Of a stretch of DNA of 64,000 nt, positions 25,823 through 35,662 are shown piece by piece. Source of the stretch: XYD12-FULL-36-8 sp041739035 (GTDB lineage: Bacteria; Bacteroidota; Ignavibacteria; Ignavibacteriales; Ignavibacteriaceae). The DNA lies in the NCBI GenBank assembly GCA_041739035.1, contig JBGSOQ010000455.1:1-64000 (forward strand), written 5' to 3'. The translations under genes and the position numbers were made by a program. Each line of letters opens with the position of its first letter. The stretch's first letter is position 1. The notes beneath the pieces were generated by a model. That model was not told the DNA's origin. It made no database searches and worked only from the letters and a program-made list of their open reading frames with translations.

Positions 25823-27331
25823 TTAAAATCCTAAGAGTTGTACAGATTCTTTAGCAATGTTTACAAGCGGTGTAAAGTAAACACCTAAAATTAAAATCGG
25901 GGCGATAAGTAGAATTAAAACTACATAATTTAATGGCGTTAAATTTATCTCGACATTTTTATCAGTTTTATTTAAGAACATTGCTTTAAGAATACGGATA
26001 TAATAATACAAAGATACTACAGTGTTAAGTAATGCGATAATAGCTACAGTAATCATATTTGCATCAACCAAAGCAATGAAAAGATAAAGTTTGCCAATAA
26101 ATCCAGCTGTAGGAGGAAGTCCAGTGAGTGAAACTAGGAAGATACCTAGAGCAGTACCGAGCAATGGAAGTGAATAACCAAGACCTTTATAGTCATCAAT
26201 CTCTTCTGAATTTATTTTATTTGCAATCAACATAACAACATAGAACGCACCGAGATTCATAAACAAATAAATTGCAAAGTAAACTAACACAGCCATTAAC
26301 CCCTGATCTGAAAGAACAGCAACACCAAGCATTAAGTATCCAGCGTGAGCGATACTAGAATAGGCTAACATTCTTTTGATATTATCCTGCCACAATGCAG
26401 CGAAGTTTCCAAAAGTCATTGTGATGATGGAAAAAAGAACTAAAAGAGTTTGCCAATCGATGTATGCAATCATTTGCCAATAACCTGATTTATCAAGCCC
26501 TTGTGCAAAAGTGATTTTTAAAAATCTTATCAATACAGCAAATCCTGCAGCTTTACTTGCTACGGAAAGAAATGCTGTAATTGAAATTGGTGCGCCTTCA
26601 TAAACATCTGGTGTCCAAAAATGAAATGGAACGATGGATATTTTAAATCCAATTCCAGTAAAGATCATTAAGATAGACATTAAAAATGTTAACTGGCTGG
26701 ATGAAGGGAATTGAAGTATTGAATTAATTTCGTGAAGATTTGTACTTCCGGTAATTCCATAAAGAATTGAAATTCCAAACAACATAATTCCGGAAGAAGC
26801 AGAACCATAAATAATGTACTTAAGTGACGCTTCACTATTTCTTATAGATGTTTTTACAAATCCGGCAAGTACATAAGATGATAATGAAAGTAATTCCAAA
26901 GAGAGATAAATGAGAATTAAATCATTTGCGGAAACCATAAAGAACATTCCAATTACCATTCCGAAGATTAGAGCATAATATTCACCATGTCTATCCGGAC
27001 ATGAATTAATTTCTTTGGAGGATATTGAAAATAAAACAATGAACGCCGTTGTAATGAGAATTAATACCTTAAAGAATGAAGAAAAATTATCAAGAGAAAG
27101 AAATGATAAGTTACCAGAAACTGCAAAAGCTGATTTTGGATCACCAAACTGAAGAACTACAAAAGCAAAAGTAATTACTAATCCTACAAGTGAAATGAAC
27201 GGTAGAAATCTTTTGCTTTTATTAAATATCAAATCAAAGATGACAATAGTAACTAATGTTAAAGCTAAAGATATCTCAGGCAAAATTGCCAGAAGGTCTG
27301 AAGATAAGTTTGGTAAAATCAATGTTATCAC
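25823..27331 (-). CDS. nuoN: NADH-quinone oxidoreductase subunit N
   Basis: Antiporter-like proton-pumping subunit of complex I. The 502 residues form about 14 membrane helices. Family segments visible are SLELLSLSSYVLAGF (about 143-157), KISIVPFHFWTPDVYEGAP (about 230-248) and MLAYSSIAHAGYLMLG (about 315-330), with the conserved channel lysines and glutamate. It is the last gene of the nuo operon, 11 nt after nuoM. The Rrf2 operon promoter follows immediately, with no clear terminator. Confidence 0.95.
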   Translation of the reverse strand: MITLILPNLSSDLLAILPEISLALTLVTIVIFDLIFNKSKRFLPFISLVGLVITFAFVVLQFGDPKSAFAVSGNLSFLSLDNFSSFFKVLILITTAFIVLFSISSKEINSCPDRHGEYYALIFGMVIGMFFMVSANDLILIYLSLELLSLSSYVLAGFVKTSIRNSEASLKYIIYGSASSGIMLFGISILYGITGSTNLHEINSILQFPSSSQLTFLMSILMIFTGIGFKISIVPFHFWTPDVYEGAPISITAFLSVASKAAGFAVLIRFLKITFAQGLDKSGYWQMIAYIDWQTLLVLFSIITMTFGNFAALWQDNIKRMLAYSSIAHAGYLMLGVAVLSDQGLMAVLVYFAIYLFMNLGAFYVVMLIANKINSEEIDDYKGLGYSLPLLGTALGIFLVSLTGLPPTAGFIGKLYLFIALVDANMITVAIIALLNTVVSLYYYIRILKAMFLNKTDKNVEINLTPLNYVVLILLIAPILILGVYFTPLVNIAKESVQLLGF

Positions 27332-27342
27332 TTTATTAAAAA

Positions 27343-28947
27343 TTAAAATGCGTTTAATGAACCATAAATAACTTGAGCATCACTAATAAACTTAACCATC
27401 GCATTTGCAGAAGCATTCATCAAATTAAGCATTGGTGATGGATAAACTCCAAGGAATATTATTATAATTGTTAATGGAACAAGCATTAAGTACTCACGTG
27501 TTGTAAGATCAGTTAAATCTTTCCATTTCTCATTTAGTGTTCCAAGATAAACTCTTTGCAGTGTCCACAGCATATATGCTGCACCCAACAAAATTCCAAG
27601 TGTTGAAATGATTGCTAAAATTCTTGTTGTACCATTTCCAAATCCACCAAGAAAAACTAATGCTTCCGAAATGAATCCGCTTAAGCCAGGTAAACCAATA
27701 GCGGCGAAGAATGCTACAGTTACAAATCCAGTATAGATAGGCATTTGTTTTCCTAATCCACCAAAAGAATCCAGATCTCTTGTATGTGCGCGATCATAAA
27801 CAACTCCCACTATAAGGAAGAGCATTGCTGTAATTGTACCATGGTTAAACATTTGAAGGACAGCACCGGAAATTCCCATTGTGTTTAGTGCTGACATACC
27901 GAGCATTACATATCCCATATGCGAAATTGAGGAATATGCGATAAGTTTTTTAAAATCTTTTTGAGCCATTGCCGCAAGTGCACCGTAGATAATATTTATC
28001 ATCCCAAACAATGCAATGTACCAGCTTAGCTGATATGTTAATTCAGGAAATATTGGATATGAAACTCTTAGTATTCCATAAGTTCCCATTTTTAGAAGTA
28101 CACCAGCAAGAATAACGCTTATAGCAGTTGGTGCTTCAACGTGTGCATCCGGCAGCCAGGTATGGAAAGGAAACATTGGTATCTTGATTGCAAACCCGAT
28201 AAACAATGCTATGTAAGCAATGAATCTTAAATTGTTTGGATTTAGTGGAGATAAAATTCCAGTCTCTGTGTAGTTAGCATGATTCATCAATTCTAATAAA
28301 TTAAATGTAAACACTCTTGTTCCGTCTGCAAGTGTTTCCATAGAACTGAAATATAATCCGATCATAACTAAGAGAATAAAAATACTTCCAAGCAAAGTAT
28401 AGAGGAAGAATTTGATAGCAGCATATTCACGTCTCGGTCCGCCCCAAATACCAATTAAGAAGTACATAGGAAGTAACATCAATTCCCAGAAGATGTAGAA
28501 CAAAAAGAAATCAAGCGCGACGAACACGCCCATCATTCCTGTATTCAATAACAGAAACATTGCAAAATATCCTTTAACTGATTTATCAATTGACCAGGAA
28601 GATATAGTTGCAATAAAAGTAACAATTGCGGTTAGAAGAACAAGTGGAGTGCTTAATCCATCAACACCAAGAAAATAATCTATTTTAATTTGTCCAATCC
28701 AGGCAAAACCGGGAATATCAATCCATCTAAACTTTTCTATGAATTGAAATGAACTTGCATCGTTTATTCCACCGGCAGCGTAGTTAAAGTTCACCAATAA
28801 AATAATTGATAGAACAATTTGTATTGCCGTTACGATGAGTGTGGTAACCTTGATTGATAGTTCTTGCTTTTTGGGAAGAAGCAGAACGATTACCATTCCC
28901 ACAATAGGAAGGAATGTTAATAATGATAGTATAGGAAAATTATTCAT
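27343..28947 (-). CDS. nuoM: NADH-quinone oxidoreductase subunit M
   Basis: Antiporter-like subunit of complex I, 534 residues and about 14 membrane helices. Visible are FWELMLLPMYFLIGIWGG (about 153-170) with the key glutamate, KIPMFPFHTWLPDAHVEAP (about 257-275) and KKLIAYSSISHMGYVMLG (about 330-347). It sits between nuoL (31 nt upstream) and nuoN (11 nt downstream). The length is normal and no unusual insertions are seen. Confidence 0.96.
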   Translation of the reverse strand: MNNFPILSLLTFLPIVGMVIVLLLPKKQELSIKVTTLIVTAIQIVLSIILLVNFNYAAGGINDASSFQFIEKFRWIDIPGFAWIGQIKIDYFLGVDGLSTPLVLLTAIVTFIATISSWSIDKSVKGYFAMFLLLNTGMMGVFVALDFFLFYIFWELMLLPMYFLIGIWGGPRREYAAIKFFLYTLLGSIFILLVMIGLYFSSMETLADGTRVFTFNLLELMNHANYTETGILSPLNPNNLRFIAYIALFIGFAIKIPMFPFHTWLPDAHVEAPTAISVILAGVLLKMGTYGILRVSYPIFPELTYQLSWYIALFGMINIIYGALAAMAQKDFKKLIAYSSISHMGYVMLGMSALNTMGISGAVLQMFNHGTITAMLFLIVGVVYDRAHTRDLDSFGGLGKQMPIYTGFVTVAFFAAIGLPGLSGFISEALVFLGGFGNGTTRILAIISTLGILLGAAYMLWTLQRVYLGTLNEKWKDLTDLTTREYLMLVPLTIIIIFLGVYPSPMLNLMNASANAMVKFISDAQVIYGSLNAF

Positions 28948-28978
28948 GGTTATGTTACCTGTTTTTCAAACTTTATAC

Positions 28979-31066
28979 TTAGAATAAAAAGAGTAAAATT
29001 ATTATCGAAAAAATTACGAGCACAAGATATGTTTGAACTTTTCCTGTTTGTACTCTTCGGAAAATCAAACCAATAAAACCGCTGATGTATGCCATTAAGT
29101 TTACAAGACCATCAACTACAATTCTATCAAAGCCACCAGTAAAGAAAGCTAATCTTCGTGTTACTTCTGCTGAACCGTTTACAATTCCATCAACTACTTT
29201 AGCATCAAACCAGGCAATGATTTTACTTAAGCCAAGCAAACCTGCAACAAATGTTTTGTGATAAAATTCATCGAAGTACCATTTGTTTAATGAGAAATTA
29301 TAAAGCGGTTTGATGGAATTTGCTAGCTTATCAACATTAACTTTCTTCCATTGATAGAATACGAATGCTGTTAAGATTCCCGCAAGTGCAACAAATAATG
29401 ATAAGTACATTGCAGGATAATGTGCTGAATGCATTGCTTCAGTATATTTTTCAGAGTAAGTAATTTCACCGTGAGATGAATTATGTTCAGCAGCCTGCTC
29501 TGTTTCAATTACTACTTCGGATTGCATAAAATCATAACGTGTGGAATTTGGAGCATGTAATTCCGCAGAATTTATCCACTTATTAAAAAACCATCCCTGA
29601 TCTGCGCTGAATGGGTTTGGTGTATAAAAAATAAAAATTGATAGCATTGCTAAAACAGCAAGAGGCATTGCCATTACAAAAGGTGATTCATGTGCATGTT
29701 CAAATTTGTGATGATCTCTTGGTTCACCGTGGAATGTTATAATGATTAATCTGAACATATAAAACGCTGTCATCAATGCAACTAAAAATCCAACGATTGC
29801 AAAAATCCAATAACCTGTAAGTGATCCGAATGCGAACGTACTAGCAAGTATTCCATCTTTACTTAAAAATCCTGATGTAAGCGGGATGCCTGAAATAGCA
29901 AGTGAAGCAATTAAAAATGTTGCATAAGTAAGTGGAAGCTTTTTTCTCAATCCACCCATATTTCTAATGTCTTGTTCATGGTGCATTGCGTGAATGACCG
30001 AACCGGAACCAAGAAACAAACAAGCTTTAAAGAAAGCGTGAGTTACAAGATGGAAGAAAGCAAATTTGTAAGCACCAACGCCCAGAGCCATAACCATATA
30101 TCCCAACTGAGACACAGTTGAGTAAGCCAATACTTTTTTAATATCATTTTGTGTAAGTGCAATTGTAGCAGGAATGAATGCTGATAGCATTCCAATTACT
30201 GCAATGAACATCATTGCATCGGCAGTCAATAATCCAAAAATTCTAATTGTAAGATAAACGCCGGCGGCAACCATTGTTGCAGCATGAATCAAAGCACTAA
30301 CTGGAGTCGGACCTTCCATTGCATCTGGTAACCAAACATGAAGAGGGAACTGAGCAGATTTTCCTATCGCACCCATAAACAATAAAATGCCAGTTACGGA
30401 TAACCAGAAATCAGAATTGAAAGGAAGTTTACCAGCCCCAATTGCTTGAAAGATTGCATCGAAAGAAAATGTATTGTATGTAAGAAATAAAATTAATATT
30501 CCAGCAAACATTCCAATATCACCAATCCTGTTTACCAAGAATGCTTTCTTACCGGCATCAGATGCTGATTTTTTCTCAAACCAAAATCCAATTAAAAGAT
30601 AAGATGATAAGCCAACTAACTCCCAGAAAATGTACATCATCAAAATGTTGTTGGTAAGTACAATTCCGTTCATTGAGAAAGTGAAAATACCGAGGTAAGC
30701 GAAGTATCGATTATATCTTTCATCGCCTTTCATATAGGCGATTGAGAAGTAATGAACGAGTGCACTGATCAATGCAACAACAAAAAGCATAAGCACTGTA
30801 ATGTTGTCTAACAAAAATCCAAGTTTAATAATTAATGTATCACTTAATCGGAACCATTCTAATTCAGAAACTATTTTATCATCTATAAAATACGAAAGCT
30901 TATAAAATACAAGAACAATAGATGCGATAAGCACTACAGTAATAAGAAAGACTTCAAACAAATAAATAGATTTAACTTTTTTGCTTAGCAATAAAGTAAC
31001 AACAAAACCAAGCAGCGGTAAAAATAAAATTGCGAGCGAAATATTTATTATACTGTTTTCTGTCAT
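28979..31066 (-). CDS. nuoL: NADH-quinone oxidoreductase subunit L
   Basis: Distal antiporter-like subunit of complex I, 695 residues. It has about 16 membrane helices, including the C-terminal lateral helix and final anchor (ending VLVIFSIIILLFLF). Family segments are FWELVGLSSYLLIGFW (about 147-162), SAQFPLHVWLPDAMEGPTPV (about 237-256) and KKVLAYSTVSQLGYM (about 310-324). A polar, His/Glu-rich insertion around 500-550 (containing ETEQAAEHNSSHGE) lies between late helices and is probably a loop. It is 3 nt after nuoK. Confidence 0.96.
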   Translation of the reverse strand: MTENSIINISLAILFLPLLGFVVTLLLSKKVKSIYLFEVFLITVVLIASIVLVFYKLSYFIDDKIVSELEWFRLSDTLIIKLGFLLDNITVLMLFVVALISALVHYFSIAYMKGDERYNRYFAYLGIFTFSMNGIVLTNNILMMYIFWELVGLSSYLLIGFWFEKKSASDAGKKAFLVNRIGDIGMFAGILILFLTYNTFSFDAIFQAIGAGKLPFNSDFWLSVTGILLFMGAIGKSAQFPLHVWLPDAMEGPTPVSALIHAATMVAAGVYLTIRIFGLLTADAMMFIAVIGMLSAFIPATIALTQNDIKKVLAYSTVSQLGYMVMALGVGAYKFAFFHLVTHAFFKACLFLGSGSVIHAMHHEQDIRNMGGLRKKLPLTYATFLIASLAISGIPLTSGFLSKDGILASTFAFGSLTGYWIFAIVGFLVALMTAFYMFRLIIITFHGEPRDHHKFEHAHESPFVMAMPLAVLAMLSIFIFYTPNPFSADQGWFFNKWINSAELHAPNSTRYDFMQSEVVIETEQAAEHNSSHGEITYSEKYTEAMHSAHYPAMYLSLFVALAGILTAFVFYQWKKVNVDKLANSIKPLYNFSLNKWYFDEFYHKTFVAGLLGLSKIIAWFDAKVVDGIVNGSAEVTRRLAFFTGGFDRIVVDGLVNLMAYISGFIGLIFRRVQTGKVQTYLVLVIFSIIILLFLF

Positions 31067-31069
31067 TTA

Positions 31070-31381
31070 CTAATCTTTCAGACTATCAACTTCGTCTATA
31101 TTTACTGTTGATAAAGTTTTATAAATATTCAATACAATTGCTAAGGCGATTGCAGCTTCGGCGGCGGCAAGTACAATTACAAACAATGCTAACAGATGTC
31201 CCTGCAAACCAAAATTGCCAAATCGTGTGAATGCTATGAAGTTAATGTTAGCGGAGTTAAGAATTAATTCAACACCCATCAAAACCATAATTGCATTTTT
31301 TCTTGTAACGATAGCGTAAATTCCCATCGAGAATAATAAAGTGCTAACAACTAAAAAGTGATTTAATCCAACTTCAATCAT
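31070..31381 (-). CDS. nuoK: NADH-quinone oxidoreductase subunit K
   Basis: Small membrane subunit of complex I, 103 residues with three helices. The proton-path glutamates are Glu38 (MGVELILNSANINF) and Glu75 (VLAAAEAAIALA), matching the pair found in other NuoK proteins. The start overlaps the nuoJ stop by 4 nt. Normal length. Confidence 0.95.
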   Translation of the reverse strand: MIEVGLNHFLVVSTLLFSMGIYAIVTRKNAIMVLMGVELILNSANINFIAFTRFGNFGLQGHLLALFVIVLAAAEAAIALAIVLNIYKTLSTVNIDEVDSLKD

Positions 31382-31872
31382 GCTTCTCTTCTCGCAATCG
31401 ATGCTGCACCAATAAGTGCAATCAAAAGAATAATTCCTAAAAGTTCAAATACAAGAGCGTATTCTTGCAAAAGCATTGTTCCAAGTGCCGCTGTGGTTGG
31501 AAGTGGTGCTTCAGTTGGAAATGTTTTCCAGGTTGAAGTAATTAATGCAGCCAATAAAGCACCTGATAACAACCCAACACCAATTACAGCGGGATAAATA
31601 TTTATTGTTCCTGTTTTGATTTCAACATTGGTAATCCTGTTTGTTAACATCACACCAAAGAGTAATAAAATTAATATTCCACCTACATAAACTATAAGCT
31701 GTACAATGGCTACAAAATCAGCACCGAGCAGAACGTAAATACCAGCTACACCAAAAAAAGTAAACAATAAGAAGAACGCTGAGTAAACGATATTCCTGTT
31801 TGTTACAACAAAGAATGCCGATAAAACAGTTATCGCAGCAAACAAGTAAAATATAAAATCGTAAACGTTCAC
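31378..31872 (-). CDS. nuoJ: NADH-quinone oxidoreductase subunit J
   Basis: Membrane subunit of complex I, 164 residues and five helices. Helix 3 carries GADFVAIVQLIVYVGGILIL (about 50-69), the conserved pi-bulge region involved in coupling quinone reduction to pumping. It starts 1 nt after nuoI ends and overlaps nuoK by 4 nt, so translation is likely coupled. The first helix covers FYLFAAITVLSAFFVV. Confidence 0.95.
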   Translation of the reverse strand: MNVYDFIFYLFAAITVLSAFFVVTNRNIVYSAFFLLFTFFGVAGIYVLLGADFVAIVQLIVYVGGILILLLFGVMLTNRITNVEIKTGTINIYPAVIGVGLLSGALLAALITSTWKTFPTEAPLPTTAALGTMLLQEYALVFELLGIILLIALIGAASIARREA

Positions 31873-31873
31873 T

Positions 31874-32440
31874 TTATTTTTCCTCTGGCTGATCTTTTTT
31901 TATTTCGGGTTTTGGTTCGGATGCCGCTTTTAATTTTTCAGCTTCTTTTTCAGCATTAAACTTTGCAAGATTATCTCTTTTCTGTTGTCGTTCTTCCGGA
32001 GTAAGAGTTGCAAAATCATAAATTAATTTATTTCTATCCCATTCAGAAAATTCATAAACATCCGTCATATAAATACATTCAGTAGGGCAGGGGAAAACAC
32101 ACAACTGGCAATAGCAGCACTTTGCAAAATCGATTGTGAAGTTTGTAACCCAAAGAGCTTTCTTTTTTCCGTTTGATGTTTTGCCAAGATCTTCGCCCGG
32201 AATTGATTTTGTAGTTTCAATTTCAATACAATTTACAGGGCATGCTCTTGCGCATTGATCACATCCGATACAATCATCCATATTAACATATAACCTGTTA
32301 CGTTCTCTTTCGGGAAGCTGCGGTTTTACTTCCGGATATTGTATTGTAACTGATGGAACGAACATATGCTTAAAAGTAATCTTCATTCCAATAAAGATTG
32401 TTGCAAGAGCCGAGTATATATTTCCGAAATATTCTTTCAT
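31874..32440 (-). CDS. nuoI: NADH-quinone oxidoreductase subunit I
   Basis: Ferredoxin-like subunit carrying two [4Fe-4S] clusters (N6a, N6b) that pass electrons to NuoB. First motif CIGCDQCARACP uses Cys57, 60, 63 and 67, with Cys71 for the second cluster; second motif CYCQLCVFPCP uses Cys108 or 109, 111, 114 and 118, with Cys122. The 188 residues include a charged tail (about 155-188, AEKEAEKLKAASEPKPEIKK) that is longer than in many homologues. It follows nuoH by 9 nt. Confidence 0.96.
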   Translation of the reverse strand: MKEYFGNIYSALATIFIGMKITFKHMFVPSVTIQYPEVKPQLPERERNRLYVNMDDCIGCDQCARACPVNCIEIETTKSIPGEDLGKTSNGKKKALWVTNFTIDFAKCCYCQLCVFPCPTECIYMTDVYEFSEWDRNKLIYDFATLTPEERQQKRDNLAKFNAEKEAEKLKAASEPKPEIKKDQPEEK

Positions 32441-32449
32441 ATCAAACTT

Positions 32450-33535
32450 TTATAAAAGCGTAATCAATCCGATTATTATAAGATTAACAAATGCAATTGG
32501 AATTAAATATTTCCAGCTTACTGCCATTAACTGATCAACGCGTAATCGTGGCAAAGTCCATCTTAACCACATTTGCACAAATACAAAGAACACACCTTTA
32601 ATAGTAAACCAAGAGAATTGTTCGATCGGTACCATCCATTTTGCTCCGATCAAATCACCGAGATATCCGATAGGGGATTGATATCCACCTAAGAAAAGCG
32701 CAACTACAATTGCTGATACTGCAAACATATTTGCGTACTCAGCTAAGAAAAACATTGCGAATTTCATTCCTGAATATTCAGTGTGATATCCTGACACAAG
32801 TTCTGATTCAGCTTCTGGAATATCAAAAGGTGTTCTGTTTACTTCAGCAAGCGTGCTTATATAAATGATGAGGAAACCAACAAACATAGATGGAATTAAT
32901 AGAAACTTAGATAATTCTGATCCAGGTCCGCCGAAGATGTACCAGTTCCATGCATATCCTGTTTGCTGTTCGCTTAGAGTGTGTAAATTCATCGATCCGC
33001 TGATCATCACTAAACTTAATACAACAAGTATGGTTGGAATTTCATAACTGATTATCTGCGCAACTGATCTCATCGAACCAAGAAGTGAATATTTGTTGTT
33101 GGATGCCCAGCCTGCCATTAAAATACCTGCAACAACAATTCCTGTTACAGCAATTATATAAAATATTCCAAGATCAACTTCAGTTCCGATAAATATACTT
33201 GTGAATGGTATTGCAGCAAACGCGGCATAACTACCGGCAAAAACTATTATTGGCGCAAGATTGAACAATAACTTATCGTTATCCTTTGCAACAATATCTT
33301 CTTTCTGAATAAGTTTTAGAATATCGGCGATAGTTTGTTTCCATCCGTGCCAGCCGACTCGCATTGGTCCAAGCCTATCCTGCATATGTGCAGAAACTTT
33401 TCTCTCAAGATAAACGGCAAACAAAGCAAATGGCAAAATGAACACGAACAAAGGAAGCAAACTTTGTATAGTTCCAGCAATAATATCTGCGAGAGCCGAA
33501 TTGCCGAAAAGATCAACTAAAAAATCGTACATCAT
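32450..33535 (-). CDS. nuoH: NADH-quinone oxidoreductase subunit H
   Basis: Membrane subunit forming the quinone chamber at the junction with the peripheral arm. The 361 residues have eight or nine helices. The conserved loop FAVYLERKVSAHMQDRLGPM (about 38-57) and EVNRTPFDIPEAESELVSGY (about 231-250) are quinone-site hallmarks. The start overlaps the nuoD stop by 4 nt. Confidence 0.96.
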   Translation of the reverse strand: MMYDFLVDLFGNSALADIIAGTIQSLLPLFVFILPFALFAVYLERKVSAHMQDRLGPMRVGWHGWKQTIADILKLIQKEDIVAKDNDKLLFNLAPIIVFAGSYAAFAAIPFTSIFIGTEVDLGIFYIIAVTGIVVAGILMAGWASNNKYSLLGSMRSVAQIISYEIPTILVVLSLVMISGSMNLHTLSEQQTGYAWNWYIFGGPGSELSKFLLIPSMFVGFLIIYISTLAEVNRTPFDIPEAESELVSGYHTEYSGMKFAMFFLAEYANMFAVSAIVVALFLGGYQSPIGYLGDLIGAKWMVPIEQFSWFTIKGVFFVFVQMWLRWTLPRLRVDQLMAVSWKYLIPIAFVNLIIIGLITLL

Positions 33536-34680
33536 CTGTCAATCTCTCCTAAAACTATATCGATGCTTCCAAGAATTGTAACAACATCAGCAACCATATA
33601 TCCTTTACACAATTCATTCATAATCTGCATACTTACAAACGATGGTGCTCTAACTTTAACTCGATACGGACTTGTTGAACCATCACTAATTATAAAGTAT
33701 CCTAAATCACCGCGCGGATTTTCAACTCTAGAATAAACATGTCCAATCGGTGGTTTAATTCTTTTTGGTATTGCGGATTGAACATCACCTTCCGGTAATT
33801 GATCTAAAGCCTGTTCTACTATTTTACAACTTTCTTCCATTTCTAAAACACGAACGTAATATCTGTCCCAGCTATCACCAACGGTTCCGTATTTCCCTGC
33901 GCCAACAGGAATGTCATAATCAAATTTATGATAAACAGAATACGGATCTTCTTTTCTTACATCCCATTTGATTCCTGAGCCGCGTAAGTTTGGACCTGAT
34001 ACACCATAATTAATTGCTGTATCAACAGGTAAAATTCCAACATTAGCTGTACGATCAATAAAAATTCTATTATGACTAAGAAGATCATTTACTTCTTTAA
34101 GATTTGGTCTGAATTCTTTAATAAACTCGCGGGTCTTTCTTACAAAATCAGGATGAAGATCGTGTGATAATCCACCAACCCAGATATAGTTATAAAGTAG
34201 TCTTGCGCCGCAAGTCATTTCAAATAAACTAAGTATTTTTTCGCGATCTCTAAAGCAATAAAGAAAAGGAGTGAATGCACCTATGTCAGCACCGTAAGTT
34301 CCAAGTGCAACAAGATGTGAAGATATTCGCTGCAGCTCAGCCATTATTACTCTAATGTAATCAACTCTTTCAGGAACCTGAATATCTAAAAGTTTTTCCA
34401 TTGCGATAGCATAACCAAATTCATTTCCCATTGGTGCCAAGTAATCCATACGATCTGTATAGGGAACTATTTGGGGATAAGTCATTGCTTCACAATGCTT
34501 TTCGAAGCATCTGTGCAAGTATCCAATATGCGGAATTACATTAGTAATTATTTCACCTTCTAAAGCGAGTTCTAACCTTAACACTCCGTGAGTTGACGGA
34601 TGTTGAGGACCCATATTTAAAACCATTTCTTCGGTTCGAATAGCAGAGCTTTTAGTATTTAGTGATGATTCTTGAGACAT
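33532..34680 (-). CDS. nuoD: NADH-quinone oxidoreductase subunit D
   Basis: Peripheral-arm subunit of 382 residues that forms the quinone-reduction site with NuoB. Visible are NMGPQHPSTHGVLRLEL (about 22-38), with the quinone-site histidine, HRCFEK (51-56) and GDLGYFIISDGS near the C-terminus. The sequence is not fused to NuoC, in contrast to E. coli. It lies 1 nt after nuoC and overlaps nuoH. Confidence 0.96.
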   Translation of the reverse strand: MSQESSLNTKSSAIRTEEMVLNMGPQHPSTHGVLRLELALEGEIITNVIPHIGYLHRCFEKHCEAMTYPQIVPYTDRMDYLAPMGNEFGYAIAMEKLLDIQVPERVDYIRVIMAELQRISSHLVALGTYGADIGAFTPFLYCFRDREKILSLFEMTCGARLLYNYIWVGGLSHDLHPDFVRKTREFIKEFRPNLKEVNDLLSHNRIFIDRTANVGILPVDTAINYGVSGPNLRGSGIKWDVRKEDPYSVYHKFDYDIPVGAGKYGTVGDSWDRYYVRVLEMEESCKIVEQALDQLPEGDVQSAIPKRIKPPIGHVYSRVENPRGDLGYFIISDGSTSPYRVKVRAPSFVSMQIMNELCKGYMVADVVTILGSIDIVLGEIDR

Positions 34681-34681
34681 C

Positions 34682-35170
34682 TTAATAAGGTACTTTCATT
34701 CCCTGATAGAACTCAGGATTTTCATAATCTTTTCTCAGTGGATAACCTGCATCCCAATCATATGGCATAAGAATTCTTCTTAAGTCAGGATGATTTAGGA
34801 ATATTATGCCAAATAAATCATATGCCTCACGTTCGTGCCAATCAGCACCTTTCCAAACTTCTGTAACTGTGGATACTTCAGGTTTATTTCTATCCGTAGA
34901 AACTTTTAAAGTGATCTTATGTTTTAGTCTTGTGGATTCTAAATGATAATAAACACTTAATAAATTTGCTTTTATTTCATCAACACCGGATAAGTTCATC
35001 AAAGAATCAAATAATAATTCAGATGAATCACGCAGGAATAAGCTTAGTTTATTTATCTCTAAGGGATAAGCAACTAAAATTGGTTCAGTCGGCTGATCAG
35101 TTTTTAATTCCAGATTAGAATCAGGAAAATTTGCCTTTAAGATTTGTAGAATTTCTTGAGCTTGTTTCAT
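34682..35170 (-). CDS. nuoC: NADH-quinone oxidoreductase subunit C
   Basis: Peripheral-arm subunit of 162 residues. The C-terminal signature includes WHEREAYDLFGIIFLNHPDL (about 111-130) and RILMPYDWDAGYPLRKDY. The start overlaps nuoB by 4 nt. It contains no cofactor; it stabilises the NuoB-NuoD interface in known complexes. Confidence 0.95.
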   Translation of the reverse strand: MKQAQEILQILKANFPDSNLELKTDQPTEPILVAYPLEINKLSLFLRDSSELLFDSLMNLSGVDEIKANLLSVYYHLESTRLKHKITLKVSTDRNKPEVSTVTEVWKGADWHEREAYDLFGIIFLNHPDLRRILMPYDWDAGYPLRKDYENPEFYQGMKVPY

Positions 35171-35658
35171 GCGGTTTTTTTAATCATACTTTCGTTACGA
35201 ATTTTTTCCTGAAGCTTTAATAATCCCTCAAGTAAAGCTTCGGGTCTAGGAGGACAGCCGGGAACGTAAACATCAACCGGAATAACTCTATCCACACCTT
35301 TCAGTACGTGATAACCGTGCTCCCAATAAGGTCCACCGCAATTAGAGCAGCTTCCCATAGAAATTATGTATTTAGGATCGGGCATTTGTTCGTAAAGTCG
35401 TTTAATTCTTGTAGCCATCTTTAAAGTAACTGTGCCGGATATAATAATAATATCAGCCTGTCTGGGAGAAGGACGGGGAATAACTCCGAATCTATCAAAA
35501 TCATAATGCGATGCAGATGTTGCCATCATTTCGATTGCGCAGCAGGCTAATCCAAAACTTACCTGCCATAGTGAAGATAATCTTGCCCAGTTTAACAAAT
35601 CTTCGGTTTTAGTAATAACTATATTGCCGTCTGTAAATTCGCTGTCTAAAAAACCCAT
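35167..35658 (-). CDS. nuoB: NADH-quinone oxidoreductase subunit B
   Basis: Holds the terminal [4Fe-4S] cluster N2, which reduces quinone. The 163 residues contain FGLACCAIEMM (Cys39, Cys40), GSCSNCGGPY (Cys104) and VPGCPPRPE (Cys135); these four are the N2 ligands in known structures. It starts 4 nt after nuoA ends. Normal length and all ligands intact. Confidence 0.97.
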   Translation of the reverse strand: MGFLDSEFTDGNIVITKTEDLLNWARLSSLWQVSFGLACCAIEMMATSASHYDFDRFGVIPRPSPRQADIIIISGTVTLKMATRIKRLYEQMPDPKYIISMGSCSNCGGPYWEHGYHVLKGVDRVIPVDVYVPGCPPRPEALLEGLLKLQEKIRNESMIKKTA

Positions 35659-35662
35659 AAAA